This document shows, one piece after another, positions 47,170 to 58,682 of a stretch of 64,000 nt of DNA. Under the pieces are notes generated by a model. That model saw only the letters and a list, made by a program, of their open reading frames with translations, had not been told where the DNA came from and made no database searches. The position numbers and the translations under genes are program-made. Numbering within the stretch: position 1 is the first letter of the stretch; each line of letters opens with the position of its first letter. The stretch is taken from contig NC_084924.1 in the NCBI RefSeq assembly GCF_958298935.1, positions 26,509,819 through 26,573,818 of the forward strand, given 5' to 3'. This DNA comes from Phragmites australis. Its lineage: Eukaryota > Streptophyta > Magnoliopsida > Poales > Poaceae.

Positions 47170-48365
47170 ATGGGTGTAAGTAAACTACTTGGCTTGCATT
47201 GTAGGCAAACAATTGTCACTAGCTCATGACAGCATAATTTGGCTTACAATTCTAACTAGTTCGTTTTTGTTGTGTGAAGATCATCAACTGGATGCAGAGC
47301 AGATTGAACGGGAAGACAGAGAGCAGAAGATTAGACGGCGGCGTAGCCGGCAGCTCATCTAGCGGTAATTCTCACGTTGCATTGCCTGTGCAGTTTGTGT
47401 GATCAGCACGGGAGCATTTGCCAATCTAAAACTAAAATGTGCATCTCCTGCGTTTGAGCTAGGCGCTGCAGTCCAGGAGAGCTACCAAGTCGTGTACGAA
47501 GCAGAGAAGCATCTCAACGCCGAGCAGTGGCCACAAGCCGGCCTCATGTCCATCGGCACGCTTGGAAACGATGAGCCTCCTCCGGCGCAGGAGCAGGACC
47601 TGCCGGAGTTCGCCGTGGAGGAGGTGAAGAAGCTCCAGGACGCCCTGGAGAGGCTCCTCCGGCGAGCCAAGTCCAAGTCCAGCACCCGCGGCTCAGGGGC
47701 CGACGCGGACAGCCCGCCGCTGGACAGGTTCCTCAACTGCCCGTCCAGCCTCGAGGTGGACAGGAGGGTTCAGACGAAGCACAGCGAGGGTGAGGGCGAC
47801 CTCTCGCCGGACACCAAGATCATACTGACCAAGGCCAGGGACTTGCTTGACAACCGCAGCGGCAACATCAAGCAGAAGTCGTTCAAGTTCCTGCTCAAGA
47901 ATATGTTCGTCTTCAATGGCGGCTTTTTCGCGCCGGCGCCGAGCTTGAAGGATCCCGTGGAATCAAGAATGGGGAAGGTAGTATGCGTGTGCATATGATC
48001 GGAAGGCATAAAAAGCTTCATGCAGCTATGTCTCGTGTTTCTAACGTCCTCTGAACTTCTCGACTCTGTTGACAGTTATTTCGGACGGTGCTGGGGAAGA
48101 AGATCAATGCCAGGTCCGGCAACGGCACAGCAATGTCGAAGAAGTACTTCGTGGAGGATGGACCTAAGGGGAAGAGGCGAGGTGATCGTCGCCGTGGCTG
48201 CCAAGATGGGGAGGGGGAAGAGAGCTGCAGGTGGGACAGAACAGATTCTGAATGTAAGTCCCTTGCTACTCGTAACACATCAGTTGAGGCAAAGTCCCAA
48301 TTCTGTGTCTGAGAGGAAATTAAATTCTCTCCTCGTTTCTTGCAGTCATTGTTTTGGAGATATGA
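47170..48365 (+). CDS. LAZY/DRO1 (IGT-family) gravitropism protein, 5 exons, complete
   Basis: Exons 47170-47175 (only ATG GGT), 47280-47364, 47472-47977, 48076-48253 and 48346-48365 join in frame at GT/AG sites to encode 264 residues. A six-base coding first exon is a known trait of this family. All family blocks are present in order: I, MGIINWMQSRLNGK (1-14); II, the IGT motif GLMSIGTLGN (54-63); III, LLKNMFVFNGGFF (170-182); IV, LFRTVLGKKI (200-209); V, the conserved C-terminus TDSEFIVLEI (255-264), recovered only by joining the last tiny exon. These proteins act in root or shoot columella and endodermal cells to convert gravity sensing into auxin asymmetry through RLD partners bound by the C-terminal block. 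The subgroup (DRO1, qSOR1 or LAZY2-4) is not assigned. A possible 3' UTR intron spans about 48402-48572. Confidence 0.92.
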
Positions 48366-49309
48366 AGTGAGAAGAACAAGGATCATGGTGATGAGATGTA
48401 TAGGTAAGACTAATGGAATCAACAAATCATTGGTGAAAGATATTTAGCACATATAGCTAATTGAAGCACCATAGTGACAATGCAACTGACCTACACAGTT
48501 CCATTTTTATTGCCATTCCAAATAAATTTGTACACGATAACGATCCTAAACTTATACGGAAAATTATTGCAGGTGACATGTGGGGTCCCTGGCAAATGAT
48601 CGCGATGGAGAACGAAAGAGGGTTTCACTCTCACATTTCATCGAAGCACCCATCACTGACACAGGTGGTACGAATGCAATTGCCAGAGAAGGAAAGCCAA
48701 AGACCTCTTTGGCAAAGATTGGATCGGAAGCAGGCTCTCGGCACTTGAGTAAGGGTTGAGAAAAAGAGGGCAAAGAAGTGCATCCAAAGCAAAGGTTGTA
48801 AATAAAAAGCCTTTAGCAAATGCCAATGTAAACCTTGCTGGATCACCACATTTTTAGTTCTACAACATCGTGGCCAAATATGAGCTCCTATATGCAAGTG
48901 ATTAATGAGTCAAGAACATTCTAGTGAAGTAGTTTATTCACTCGAAGTAGTCTATGATGCGCATACTGCATAGCCAAGTAATTTTGAGAAAAAAAATGCA
49001 AAACAGTATGATGACTAGAGGCCCCGATACAACTATCATTCGGCAGGTAACAGCAGTACCAATCAGCTTTCAGCGAAGGTTGGCCGTCAGCATGTCTATT
49101 AGCCACTTTGGCCAAATTAGAGCTTCTCCAAAAAATCAGTTTTTGAGTGGTTTCAGCTCATAAATCCCAAAAGTCATACCTGTGGCATTAAGGTTGTTTG
49201 AATTAGCTTCAGCTTATGGACTTTTTGAAGCTTACTCTATTACAAAAACTATTTTTAGATGCAGGTAGTAACTCATTTGCATAGGTGTTTAACCACTTGT
49301 GTTTGGTTG
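48366..49309. other. 3' UTR of the LAZY-type gene and intergenic sequence
   Basis: A donor-like TATAG|GTAAGACT at 48401 and an acceptor-like TTATTGCAG at 48572 suggest an intron in the 3' UTR. A 58-residue frame after it (GDMWGPWQMIAMENERG) has no recognised homology and is probably not translated. The rest shows nothing clear. Confidence 0.4.
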
Positions 49310-50140
49310 AAAGTCTGTGGAAATAGACGATTTTTACATACGCAAAAGAGACCGCATGTGGAAACCGATTATTATAGGTGGTTCCTTAAACGTACCGGCT
49401 GTAAAAATCGATCATTACAGGCGGTTTCTTAAGTGGACCGCTTATGGTAGTCAGTCCTCAAATTGATATTTTTTTGGCCAAAAAAACGGTTTTTTGCACC
49501 AGAGGAACCCCGCGACTGCGCCATCGCAAGTCACAAGTCACAAGTCATGCGATTTTTCACAAATACGCGCGTGTGCAGTTGTTGAGAACGGAACTCGAAA
49601 CTTGCCCCCTTGCGTGAAGCTGCCTTACCATCCCACCATAGAGGGTTTCCTGATGGCAGTAGGATATGTTTTCGTTTTGTTCTTTATTTACCGAAAATTT
49701 AGATGATCATCGGGGCACTTAGATGACTTCAAATAAAAAAGTTTTCAACTATAAAGTTGTATATCTCATGGAGGGCTACAATTTTTATATAAAGTTTGTC
49801 CCCATCCAACTTCATATGAAAATGTTATAATTTTTTTAAGATAAACTATCATCTACTACCAGATGCAATTCACATAAGTAACCACCTTTAGAAATAATCA
49901 TGCACTCCTTTTAATATCTTATGTCTAAAACTTCAAACAATTATTTGGATATCTAAATGACTTTAAATAAAAAAAACGTTTCAACTGCAAAGTTGTAGAT
50001 ATTGTCAAGGGATACAATTTTCATATAAAGTTTATCCTCATCCGATTTCATATGACAAAAAATATAATTTTTTTAAGATAAGTTATCGTCCATTACTAGA
50101 AGCGGTTCACATAAGAAATTGCCTCTGAAAATAATATACT
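49310..50140. repeat. Probable CACTA-derived fragment with internal direct repeats
   Basis: At 49330-49450 there are short inverted motifs of the type GACCGC, GGCGGTTTCTTAAGTGGACCG and TGTAAAAATCGAT, resembling subterminal repeats of another CACTA group. A segment at about 49710-49900 (TAGATGACTTCAAATAAAAA, AAAGTTGTATAT, AATTTTTTTAAGATAAACTATC) recurs at about 49955-50140. No ends are identified. Confidence 0.45.
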
Positions 50141-50431
50141 ATTATTGTTGGTGAAAGAATATGTCTTTCACGAACAAATTGTGGCAGGAATGACTCAAGC
50201 TTGGAGGAGAAGTGAAGATGGATACAACATCATGAGTCTTTAGGGAAATATGCCTCTCATGATTTGGTGACCAAGGGTCTATATTTATACTAACATTCAG
50301 AGTATAAATGTACAAAAATGTCCATATAAGGCTAGTAGAGATACAAGTTTTTTACTGTGCCACAAGGCATAGGGACAATCCTGTAATTTATTGCTACGGC
50401 TAGTGAGGCGGTTGTTCTAGCGGCTGGTCAT

Positions 50432-51818
50432 TGTCGGTGGTGAACACTGCAAGCGGGGATCCTGAGGGACCCCCTTTGAGATTCGGCCGGAGGGCTAATT
50501 CTGGATCTACCTCGTACGTGGATTTAATGCAAATATGTGAGATCTAGGCAGGACGGATGATCGTCGGCTATTGAGAGTAAATGCTCAAGGGATTTTAGAC
50601 AGGTTCGGACCACACAGAGCGTAATACTCTACTCCTGTGTGTATGATATGCTATTAATGCTCTTGGAATGACTTTCTCTGGATCTCTTATGTTACAAGGT
50701 TTTTTGTCTAAGTCTAGAGCTTCGGCCTTGCTTCGAGCTTGGTGAACCTCTACTCAGCTTGGCTTCTCTTTAGAAATCTCAGCTTGTTCGACTCTGTCTT
50801 CTATGGAATGCACCCCCCCTTTTATCCTGTTGGGGGAGGCTTGACGTGCCCAGAAACGGGGGCACGAGTTCCCATGAGCCATAAATGGAAAGCAACCATT
50901 ATGGGGCTGCAGTTTGATGTTACAGGGGTTGAAAATGCGCCTTCGGCCGGTCCTGTCGCCCATCACGGCCAACTTTAGCAGGTGCAGGGGGAGCCCACCG
51001 GGCAGCCGCCGAACAACCCCACATGCCCGCTCGGTCAGAGCAGGTCTGACATAGCAGGGGGGCAGACGATACGCCTCGAGCCTAGCGACGATATCTCCAA
51101 GCCGTTTCCCTTATGGGCCCTGCAGGGTGACGTGTGATGGAACCCGTCACATTAAATATCCCCACGCCTTCCTGCCAGGATGTGGCAGGGACTGACTTAC
51201 TCAGTACGATAGGCGTGAGGGGGAGTGGTTGGGAGCGTGACAGGCCACGCTCCCTCTTAAATGCAGTATCGGGCCTCTCACCATTGGACACCTCACCGCT
51301 TAGCCCTTGTGGGGTCCACCAGCAAGGGGTTTCTCAGGTCCTCGGGGAACTCTGGGTGCTCGGGGACTACTGTTCATAGTGTCGAACGCCCCCTCCCAGA
51401 TATGTCTCTTCTCGGGTCCTCGGAGAACTCCGGGTACTCGGGGACCACTGTTCATGGCCCCGAGCACCCCTCCCGGAACTGGCTCTTCTCGGGTCCTCGG
51501 GGAACTATGGGTACTCGGGGACTATTGTTCATGGCCCCGAGCACACCTCCTGGAACTGCCTCTTCTCGGGTCGTCGGGGAACTGTGGATACTCGGGGACC
51601 ACTGTTCATGGCCCCGAGCACACCACCCGGAACTGCCTCTTCTCGGGTCATCGGGGAACTCTGGGTACTCGGGGACCACTGTTCATGGCCCCGAGCACCC
51701 CTCCCGGAACTGGCTTTTCTCGGCCCTCGGGGAGATAGTCCCCGAGGGAAGGCGCTACATGGCATTCTGCTGTCCTGGCCTCGGGACTCGGGGACCCCTG
51801 GTTCCTATGTCACCGACA
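50432..51818 (-). repeat. Solo LTR of a Tat-type Gypsy with perfect 5-bp target duplication
   Basis: It begins TGTCGGTGGTGAACACTGC and ends ATGTCACCGACA, related to the LTR at 19307/32106 (shared GAGATTCGGCCGG, GACCCCTGGTTC). GTCAT precedes it (50427-50431) and follows it (51819-51823). With no internal region, this is a solo LTR left by LTR-LTR recombination. It holds about five 77-bp repeats at 51330-51725. Confidence 0.92.
51330..51725. repeat. Tandem repeats of about 77 bp in the solo LTR
   Basis: The motif GTTCATGG (GTTCATAG in the first unit) recurs at 51372, 51450, 51527, 51604 and 51681, steps of 78, 77, 77 and 77 bp. Units read CTCGGGGACCACTGTTCATG then GCCCCGAGCAC, again hairpin-like, but without the CACGTG core. 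Confidence 0.88.
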
Positions 51819-51823
51819 GTCAT

Positions 51824-52841
51824 CTATTCCAACGCCACACTGCACCAGCGTGTCAAGTGGCCACCACTTGCACCAGCGTGTCAGGTAGCCACCACTTGGC
51901 TGGTATTGAATGTCGGTCACTTCGCTGCAAGTGGAGGAAGACCTGCGGGCCCCCTCATGGTTGATCTTTTTGAAGGGCCGATGGCTCTGGGGGTCTGGAG
52001 GGCCCCGAAGGCATGGCCTCCGGGACCCCTGCGGAGCCATGAGGTCCCGGAGGGGTCCTGAGCCTGATGGTCCTCGGACCTAGACTGGCGGAGCCAAGGG
52101 GGCGTCTGGTCCTTGATGATGACTCCCCAACAGCATCCCCAAGCGAGGATGGCCAGTGATGTGACCGTCCTCACGGTACTCAGAGTAGGGCCTCCAGCGA
52201 TCCTTATCTCCTTGGCCATGGGTCCTTAGCCCTCCAGTAGTTTTGAGTTGGGAAGTGCCAGTCCAGTGATATAGGCAGAATGCCTAACATCACCTGCGAG
52301 TGAGAACATTAAATATATCCTGCGTTTGGCCGGGCGGTAGTGGGACGTGTGGCACGTTCGTATTGGAGGGTCGTGTAGAGCGGTTCCACTTTCCCATGAT
52401 AGTGGGGAAGGGGACGAAATAGGATGTGCGCCTGTGCCTCAAGGCTACAACGACTCCTCCTTGGGTGGATAAAAGCAAGAGTTTTGGCCGGTTGGCGTCC
52501 TCATCTAACATTCTCGCCTCTTTTTCCCATGCTCTTGCCAACACGCCCATTGGCCACGGCGCCTCCACTCACCATCACCATCGAATTCTCACCACTGTAT
52601 TTCCAAGGTCATCATGACTCGTTCTGGCGCTCGCTATATGGCCAGATCCCCGCCAGGGGGCTATGCAGCATCTGCGGACTAGGCTGCCACGCTGGCGGGA
52701 GCTGCAGGGCCCATGATCCCCCGCCGCTTCCTGGGCCGCCGTCGGATGTGGAACTTCCTTGTGCCAGCAAGAAGCACCCTCGGCAAACCAATGTGCTGAG
52801 GGAGTTGACCATCGCTGCGACCGATCTTGACCAGATGGTCT
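51824..52841. other. Degenerate retroelement-derived sequence, no intact gene
   Basis: GC-rich and full of stops. It contains a short direct repeat around 51840-51895 (GCACCAGCGTGTCA twice) and a TATA-like GGATAAAAGC at 52466. A plus-strand frame from ATG 52614 begins MTRSGARYMARSPPGG and soon stops. It probably belongs to the same decayed Gypsy as the adjoining gag remnant. Confidence 0.4.
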
Positions 52842-53127
52842 AGGAGGGGAAGATACCTTCTAGGTCAATGGCAAGCCTTCTGATGGGAGAGGCGATCCCG
52901 GCCTCATAGAACCATCGGAGGGCTACTCCTTCTAGAGCGAGAGGAAAGCACTTGGCCATGGTGGCCTACCCGCCTTTGTTGGCTTTGATGGTGAGGAAGT
53001 ATGCACGAGTGAACTCCTCTGTGTCTGAATCACCTTTGGATTTATGCAGCTTGGGGGTTCGAAACACGTCCAAGAAGGGTATGTCCTGCAAGTCCGCCTG
53101 AAGGGGAGAGTCAGAGTTGACGAGTAG
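52842..53127 (-). pseudogene. Gypsy gag remnant
   Basis: On the minus strand one frame reads DIPFLDVFRTPKLHKSKGDS, then EEFTRAYFLTIKANKGG, a TAG, and MAKCFPLALEGVALRWFYEA. The LxGxALRWFYxL pattern is typical of Ty3/Gypsy gag (capsid). It ends in another stop near 52842. Its upstream end is cut by the Copia 3 LTR at 53129. Confidence 0.7.
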
Positions 53128-53128
53128 G

Positions 53129-54635
53129 TGAAAGTGCATCTAGGCCCACTAAGTGGGTTTTGGCTTATTAATGATAAACGATTAAGGGACTAATGGTTTG
53201 CTGAGTTTATGAACAGGTTTGAAGTCCCATTGGTCAAGATAAGAGTTGTTGGCGTCTTTCAAAAAGAAAAGAGAAGCGGCATAGTTACTCAATAGGTTTA
53301 AATTTATTTTAATTTTGAATTTGAGTTAAGGATAGCCGTACTATCAAGAGGGATTCATGTTGATAGTCTTGAATATGTCTCAGTGCTCAAAATATTCTTT
53401 TAGGTCCAAAAGATGAGAGACACAATCACTCATAGACACCGGGAAATGTTTTTGTTGTCTGAGCTCAGTCTCCGGGTTAGCCTGGATACTCTAGACTCTA
53501 TCCAGTTGGCCGGAGTCTCCGAGTGAGAATCCGCTAGAGAATCTCGGTTTGAGTCAAAGTAACTCAACCAAGAGTCTCCGGGTTGGCCTAGATACTCCGG
53601 GGTTCTGTTAGTGGCTGGAGTCTCCGAGTGAGACTCCACCAAAGAGCCTCGAGTAGACCTTAAGTGTGCTACCTGGAGTCTCCGGGTTGGCCCGGATACT
53701 CCGGGTCATGATGTTTCAAACCCTCTAGAGAGGCTCCGGACAGTGTATTCTACCTAAGTCTTTGTATGTTACCCGGAGTCTCCGGGTGAACCCGGATACT
53801 CCGGGTAAGTTCAAAACAGACTGTAACGGCTAGTTTTTGAAGTGAACTATATATACCCCTCACCCCATTTGTTGGGGTGCTGCTGAATGAACTCGTGCAC
53901 ACATATTTCCAAAGCCTTCCAATAGCCTTCTCAAGAGCTCAAAATTTTCCAAGATTTGGAGATTAGGGTTTGGGAAGTGAGATTGAGTGCTAGAAAGCAA
54001 AAATTCCATTTTCGAGCACTTGAAGTCATCAACGAGCTTTTGATTTGCAATCTTTTCTCTTGGAGCTGTGAGCTCCTAGACAGCAAGGCATCACCTAGAG
54101 AGCACCCAAATTTGTGGAGTGCTGTGGGAAGTTTGTGTTACCCTCGTTGAATTGAGTAAGAACCCTCTCTTGATCTTTGTGGTCGTTTGGGAGAGGAAAG
54201 GGTTGGAAAAGACCCGGCTCTTTGTGAGCTCCTCAACGGAGATGTAGGCACCTCTTTGTGAAGTAGCCGAACTCTAGGAACAAATTCGTGTTCATTTCAT
54301 TTTATCGCACATTAACTTGCTTTAGCTAATATTTGGGGATTTTTCCCGATCTACTCGTTAGTGTGCTTGTGACTATAGTGTATTAGGGATAAGGTATTTA
54401 GACATCCTCTAGAACCTGTGGTAACCCTTGGAATCACCTAGTTTTACTTTATAGTTATTTAGTTTTGATTTCCTGTATAATCCAAAGTATCGGATTGAGG
54501 TCGGAGTATCCAGGTTCTGTACCCGGAGTCTCCAGACTAACCCGGATTATCCGAACCTAGTTATCCGCTGTCAAATTTTTAAATTGCAGGAATCGCCTAT
54601 TCACACCCCCTCTAGGCGACATCTAGTTCATTTCA
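53129..54635 (+). repeat. 5' LTR of Copia 3
   Basis: It begins TGAAAGTGCATCTAGGCCC and ends GACATCTAGTTCATTTCA, with TGAAA/TTTCA ends. A TATATATA box lies at 53848-53855, giving a U3 of about 720 bp. U3 contains an array of ACCCGGAGTCTCCGGGT and CCCGGATACTCCGGGT palindromic motifs (53460-53820 and again at 54500-54560). Confidence 0.9.
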
Positions 54636-54637
54636 AT

Positions 54638-54649
54638 TGGTATCAGAGC
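54638..54649 (+). other. Primer binding site (initiator Met tRNA) of Copia 3
   Basis: TGGTATCAGAGC two bases after the LTR, an exact match to the common Copia site. Confidence 0.93.
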
Positions 54650-54689
54650 CTAACCTCTTACAAGGCTTCACCGCTTGGAGGATTTGAAG

Positions 54690-56876
54690 ATGTCAGCATC
54701 CAGAGAGAAAAGCTCGACGAGTCCGAAAGGTGAGATTTCGGGTGGTGGCTCAAGAAGGCCAATGGATATGGGTGATGCCTCAACAGCCGGTGGCTTCAAA
54801 GATAGAAGGGGAGTTGAATTTAATTTTGATTATAGTAAATTGAATTCTCCGTCTAACAACTTCATCTCTGTGCCTTCTGGGCATGCGTCGTTCTTTGATG
54901 GCACACATTACGCAGCTTGGAGGCACAAGATGAAGATGCATTTAATTTCGCTCTATCCAAGCATTTGGAAGATCATGTGTGTAGGTCTTGACTTTCCAGC
55001 GGAAGACATTGAGCTCACACCCGAACAAGAGCAAGCAATCCATTGAAATGCTCAAGCAACAAGCGTTCTACTTAGTGCCTTAAGCCCCGAGGAATTCAAC
55101 AAGGTGGATGGGCTTGATGAGGCTAAAGCAATTTGGGATACACTCCAAGTCTCCCATGAAGGTACTACTAGTGTGAGAGAGTCGAAGATATAATTGCTTG
55201 AAGAAAAGTTGGGATGATTCGTTATGGAGGACGATAAAACCCCCCAAGCCATGTATGACCGAATGATGGTGTTGGTAAACAAGATTAGAGGGCTTGGAAG
55301 TGAAGAGCTCGATTATCACAAGGTGGTGAGGAGGTTGCTTATAGCATTTGCACCAAGAAATCCTACTTTGGTCACAATAATCCGAGAAAGAAGAGACTAC
55401 AAGACGCTCACTCCAAGTGACGTACTTGGAAGGATCCTTGCACATGAGCTTATGGAGGAATAAGCCAATGAAGTAAAAAGTCTTGCAAAGCAAAGGTCAA
55501 CCTCCAAGAATAAAAAAGTAGCATTCAAAGCAAAGAAGAGCAAGCAAATAGAACAATCAAGTTCAAGTGAGGATGAACACTCGGATGATGAAGAAATAGC
55601 ATTCTTCGTAAGAAAATTCAAAAAAATTATGAAGAAGGGTGGCTATAGCAAATACAAGAAAGACATGCTCAAGAAAAAAACATCCAAGAAGGCATGCTAT
55701 GAGTGTGGTGAAATTGGTCACTTCATCACCGAGTGTCCTAACAAGAACAAAGACAAGGAAGAAAAGAAGAACAAGACTTTTAAGAAGGATAAATACAAGA
55801 CTCACAAGAAGAAATACTCGGGTCAAGCTCACATTGGAGAGGAGTGAGATTCCAACTCTGACTCCGACTCCGACTCCGATAATGAAGGAGTCGCCACCAT
55901 CACCATTCGTGCCCCTACACCGACAAAATTACTTTTTGGTGACATGAGCAACGACGACACGCCCAAGTATCTAATGGTGAAAGGGTGCAAGGTAAAATCA
56001 CAACCTAAGCTTCTAGTTAGTGTTAGTGTTAGTGTTAGTGATAGTGGTAGTGAAAGCATGTTTAAAGATCTTGGCAAGAATGGCATGTCTAAATTAAAAA
56101 AGCTTATGGAAACAATAGAGAGTCAATAGGAGATCCTTGAGAAGCAAGAAGACTTGCTAATCCTTGAAAAGGAGATAAACCTTGAAATTGAGGAGATCCT
56201 TGCTAAAGAGAAGGAAAAGAGTGAGAAATTGACCAAATATCTTGATTTGGCCAATATTTCTATTACTAGTCTTGAGAAGTAAAAATTCTACACTTCAAGA
56301 GAAACTATCATGTTTGGTTGAAACTCATAAGTCTCTTGAAATGCAAATTGATACTCTTAAAAATAGCACATCCATCTCTAATGGTGCAAACTTACTCTCT
56401 AGTGCCTCCACTAGTAATGGTTGCTCTCGATGCTATAATGTTGATTTAAATGCTTGTATTACTAATGTCGAATCTTTGCAAGCATTACAAAAGGAAAATG
56501 AGAGACTGAATGATTTGGTTAAGTATGGATGCATCAAAAATTACAAATCCAAAGATGCATTATACAAGACCATTGATACCAAGGACAACAAGCAAAAGAG
56601 AGTCCTTGAATTTGACACCCATATAAGCAAGATAAATGAGCGTGTAGTGATCAATAGTAAGGAGTGTCTCAAATTTATGAAGGGAGGCAAGCAAGTTGAT
56701 CACATCTCTCAAGCGAAGCAACCAAAGACCCTTGCTTTACAATCTACTTTCTATGCTTCTTATATGCTCAAGAGGAACCACTGTGGTAAAATAGTTGCTC
56801 TATATGTTGGTGCCCACACAAAAGATAGAGTTATGAAAAAGAGTGTGTGGGTACCAAAAGTACTTGTCACTAAATG
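54690..56876 (+). pseudogene. Copia 3 gag (UBN2-type) with zinc knuckle, several stops
   Basis: ATG 54690 (MSASREKSS) leads into FFDGTHYAAWRHKMKMHLIS, the start of the Copia gag domain, then a stop at 55046. The frame continues with LSALSPEEFNKVDGLDEAKA and IWDTLQVSHEGT. 55224-55463 holds TPQAMYDRMMVLVNKIRGLG. A basic stretch and the zinc knuckle CYECGEIGHFITEC (55695-55740) follow. After more stops, a long coiled-coil-like region with ALQKENERLNDLVKYGCIKN ends near 56876. About six in-frame stops make it non-functional. Confidence 0.87.
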
Positions 56877-56939
56877 AAAGGACCCAAACAAATTTGGTAC
56901 CTAAAGTAAGAGCTTAAAATTGTTTTGTAGGCATACTCC

Positions 56940-57920
56940 TCTAGTGGATCAAGTTGTGTGCTGATAGCGGTTGCACAAATCATATGACCGGAGAAAAGAG
57001 TATGTTTTCATCATTTGAATAAGATGGAGGACCACATGAAAATATAATATTTGGTGATGATGGAAAAGGAGAGGTAATTGGTTTAGGTAAAATTGCTATC
57101 TCAAATGATCATCACATTTCAAATGTCTTGCTAGTTAAATCTCTTAGTTATAATTTGTTGTCTGTTTCTCAACTTTGTGAAATAGGTTATAATTGTCTTT
57201 TTGCAAATGAGGGTTGACCGTCTCTAGAAGAGATGATGCCTCAATAGCTTTCACTAGTAGGTTGAAGGGTAAATTTTATCTTGTTAATTTTTCAACGGAT
57301 GAAGTGAGACCTAAAACTTGTTTGATTGCTAAGTCTAGCATGGGTTGGCTTTGGCATCGCCGACTAGCCCATGTTAGTATGAGAAATTTGTCTAAACTTC
57401 TAAAGGGGGAGCACATCCTAGGACTAACAAATGTTTCTTTTGAGAAAGATAGAATTTGCAGTGCTTGTTAAGCGGGAATGCAAATAGGAGCTCCTCACCT
57501 CGCCAAGAATGTAATGACAACCACAAGGTCATTGGAACTTCTACACATGGATTTATTTGGACCAATCGCCTACATAAGTATTGGTGATAACAAATATGGC
57601 TTAGTTATTGTTGATGATTATTTTCGTTTCATTTGGGTATTCTTTTTGCATGATAAGAATGAAACACAGGACATATTCAAGAATTTCGTGAGAAGGGCTC
57701 AAAACAAGTTTGACGTGAAGATAAAAAGAATGAGAAGCGACAACATAAGTAAATTCAAGAATACACAAAATGAAGAATTTCTTGATGAAGAAGGGATCAC
57801 GCATGAGTTCTCAGCACCCTACTCCCCTCAACAAAATGGGATTGTCGAGAGGAAGAATAGGACTCTCATAGTGTCAGCAAGGACAATACTTAATGAATAC
57901 AAGATCTCAGATCAATTTTT
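56940..57920 (+). pseudogene. Copia 3 protease and integrase remnant
   Basis: The protease active site ADSGCTNHMTG (Asp at 56963-56965) is intact, but stops follow. The integrase zinc-binding region has WHRRLAHVSMRNL and CSAC followed by TAA, where Gln is usual. The core has LHMDLFGPI (first Asp), RSDNISKFKN (second Asp kept, but the next Gly changed) and NGIVERKNRTL (Glu). Copia similarity ends at EYKISDQF, about 57920, where Gypsy sequence begins. Confidence 0.87.
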
Positions 57921-57967
57921 GATCTGCCTGAATCTCGAGGGCAAGATTCGTTTAAGGGGGGTAAATT

Positions 57968-58682
57968 TGTAACACCCTGATTTTCAGAATTTACAACTTT
58001 TAAAAGTTTCCAAGATTATTGAATAGCTTCAACAGTAGTATAGGTTTAAAACCTATTTTCTTAATCAATCAATCAATATAGGTTATTATTTTGTGTGCAT
58101 TGCATGCTGAGTTTTGTTAGGAGCTAGGTAAATACATTAGAGTTCTTTTCTTTTTGACGTTTTGAGTGAAAAAGATTTTAAAAAGGTTTTTACAAAACTC
58201 AGTAGTGAATAAGTTAAGGATCTTAATGGTTGGAATTCAAAATCTTTGAATTCATCATCTATTCAATCCTTGATCATACCTAATTCTTCTCTAGTTCAAT
58301 TCAAATCTTATCCAAATCCTTGTTTAAAGCCAATCTCTCATCTTTCTCAAATTTTACCCAAATCCAAATTCAAATTCCTTATCTACTCCTATTCTTGTTC
58401 AACCTCAATTTTCGTTTCTCTTAAATTCACTCCAAACTCAATTCAAATTCAAACCCTATTCAAATTTCTCTGCAAAAGTTTCTTTTCTAAACCCTAGATA
58501 TACCTAAAGTGTCTTTGGGCTCAATCTTGCTCAAGTTCAAACCCTTAGCCAAGTCTTCTAGATGGCCCAACAAAGGATCCACGAAATCTGTAAATTTTTG
58601 CGGAGTCTTAGACAGCCTCATCTTCACATAAAGATTCGGAGTTCAAAAAGGCTTCAAATGCAAATCTCAACAATACCAAAGA
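57968..58682 (+). repeat. Tandem duplication, copy 1, of the first 715 bp of the Tekay-like LTR
   Basis: It starts TGTAACACCCTGATTTTCAG and aligns throughout with 58683-59397, with a few percent differences by eye. It ends CCAAAGA before the next TGTAACACCC. The matching point in copy 2 is CCAAAGTTGTAGG, so the breakpoint has TGTA microhomology. Confidence 0.9.

Noticed and set aside
47365..47393. A 29-bp intron in the LAZY-type gene ending at CCTGTGCAG
   Set aside because: It keeps the frame but is far shorter than any usual plant intron. The 107-bp intron ending at GCGCTGCAG (47471) also keeps the frame and leads straight to the conserved WPQ-IGT region.
48461..48748. A 95-residue open frame downstream of the LAZY-type gene as a separate gene
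   Set aside because: It starts in the 3' UTR, has no recognisable domain, and contains a probable 3' UTR intron; it is better read as untranslated sequence.
51261..52061. A 266-residue open frame over the solo LTR
   Set aside because: It translates the 77-bp LTR repeats and runs across the LTR end into unrelated sequence.
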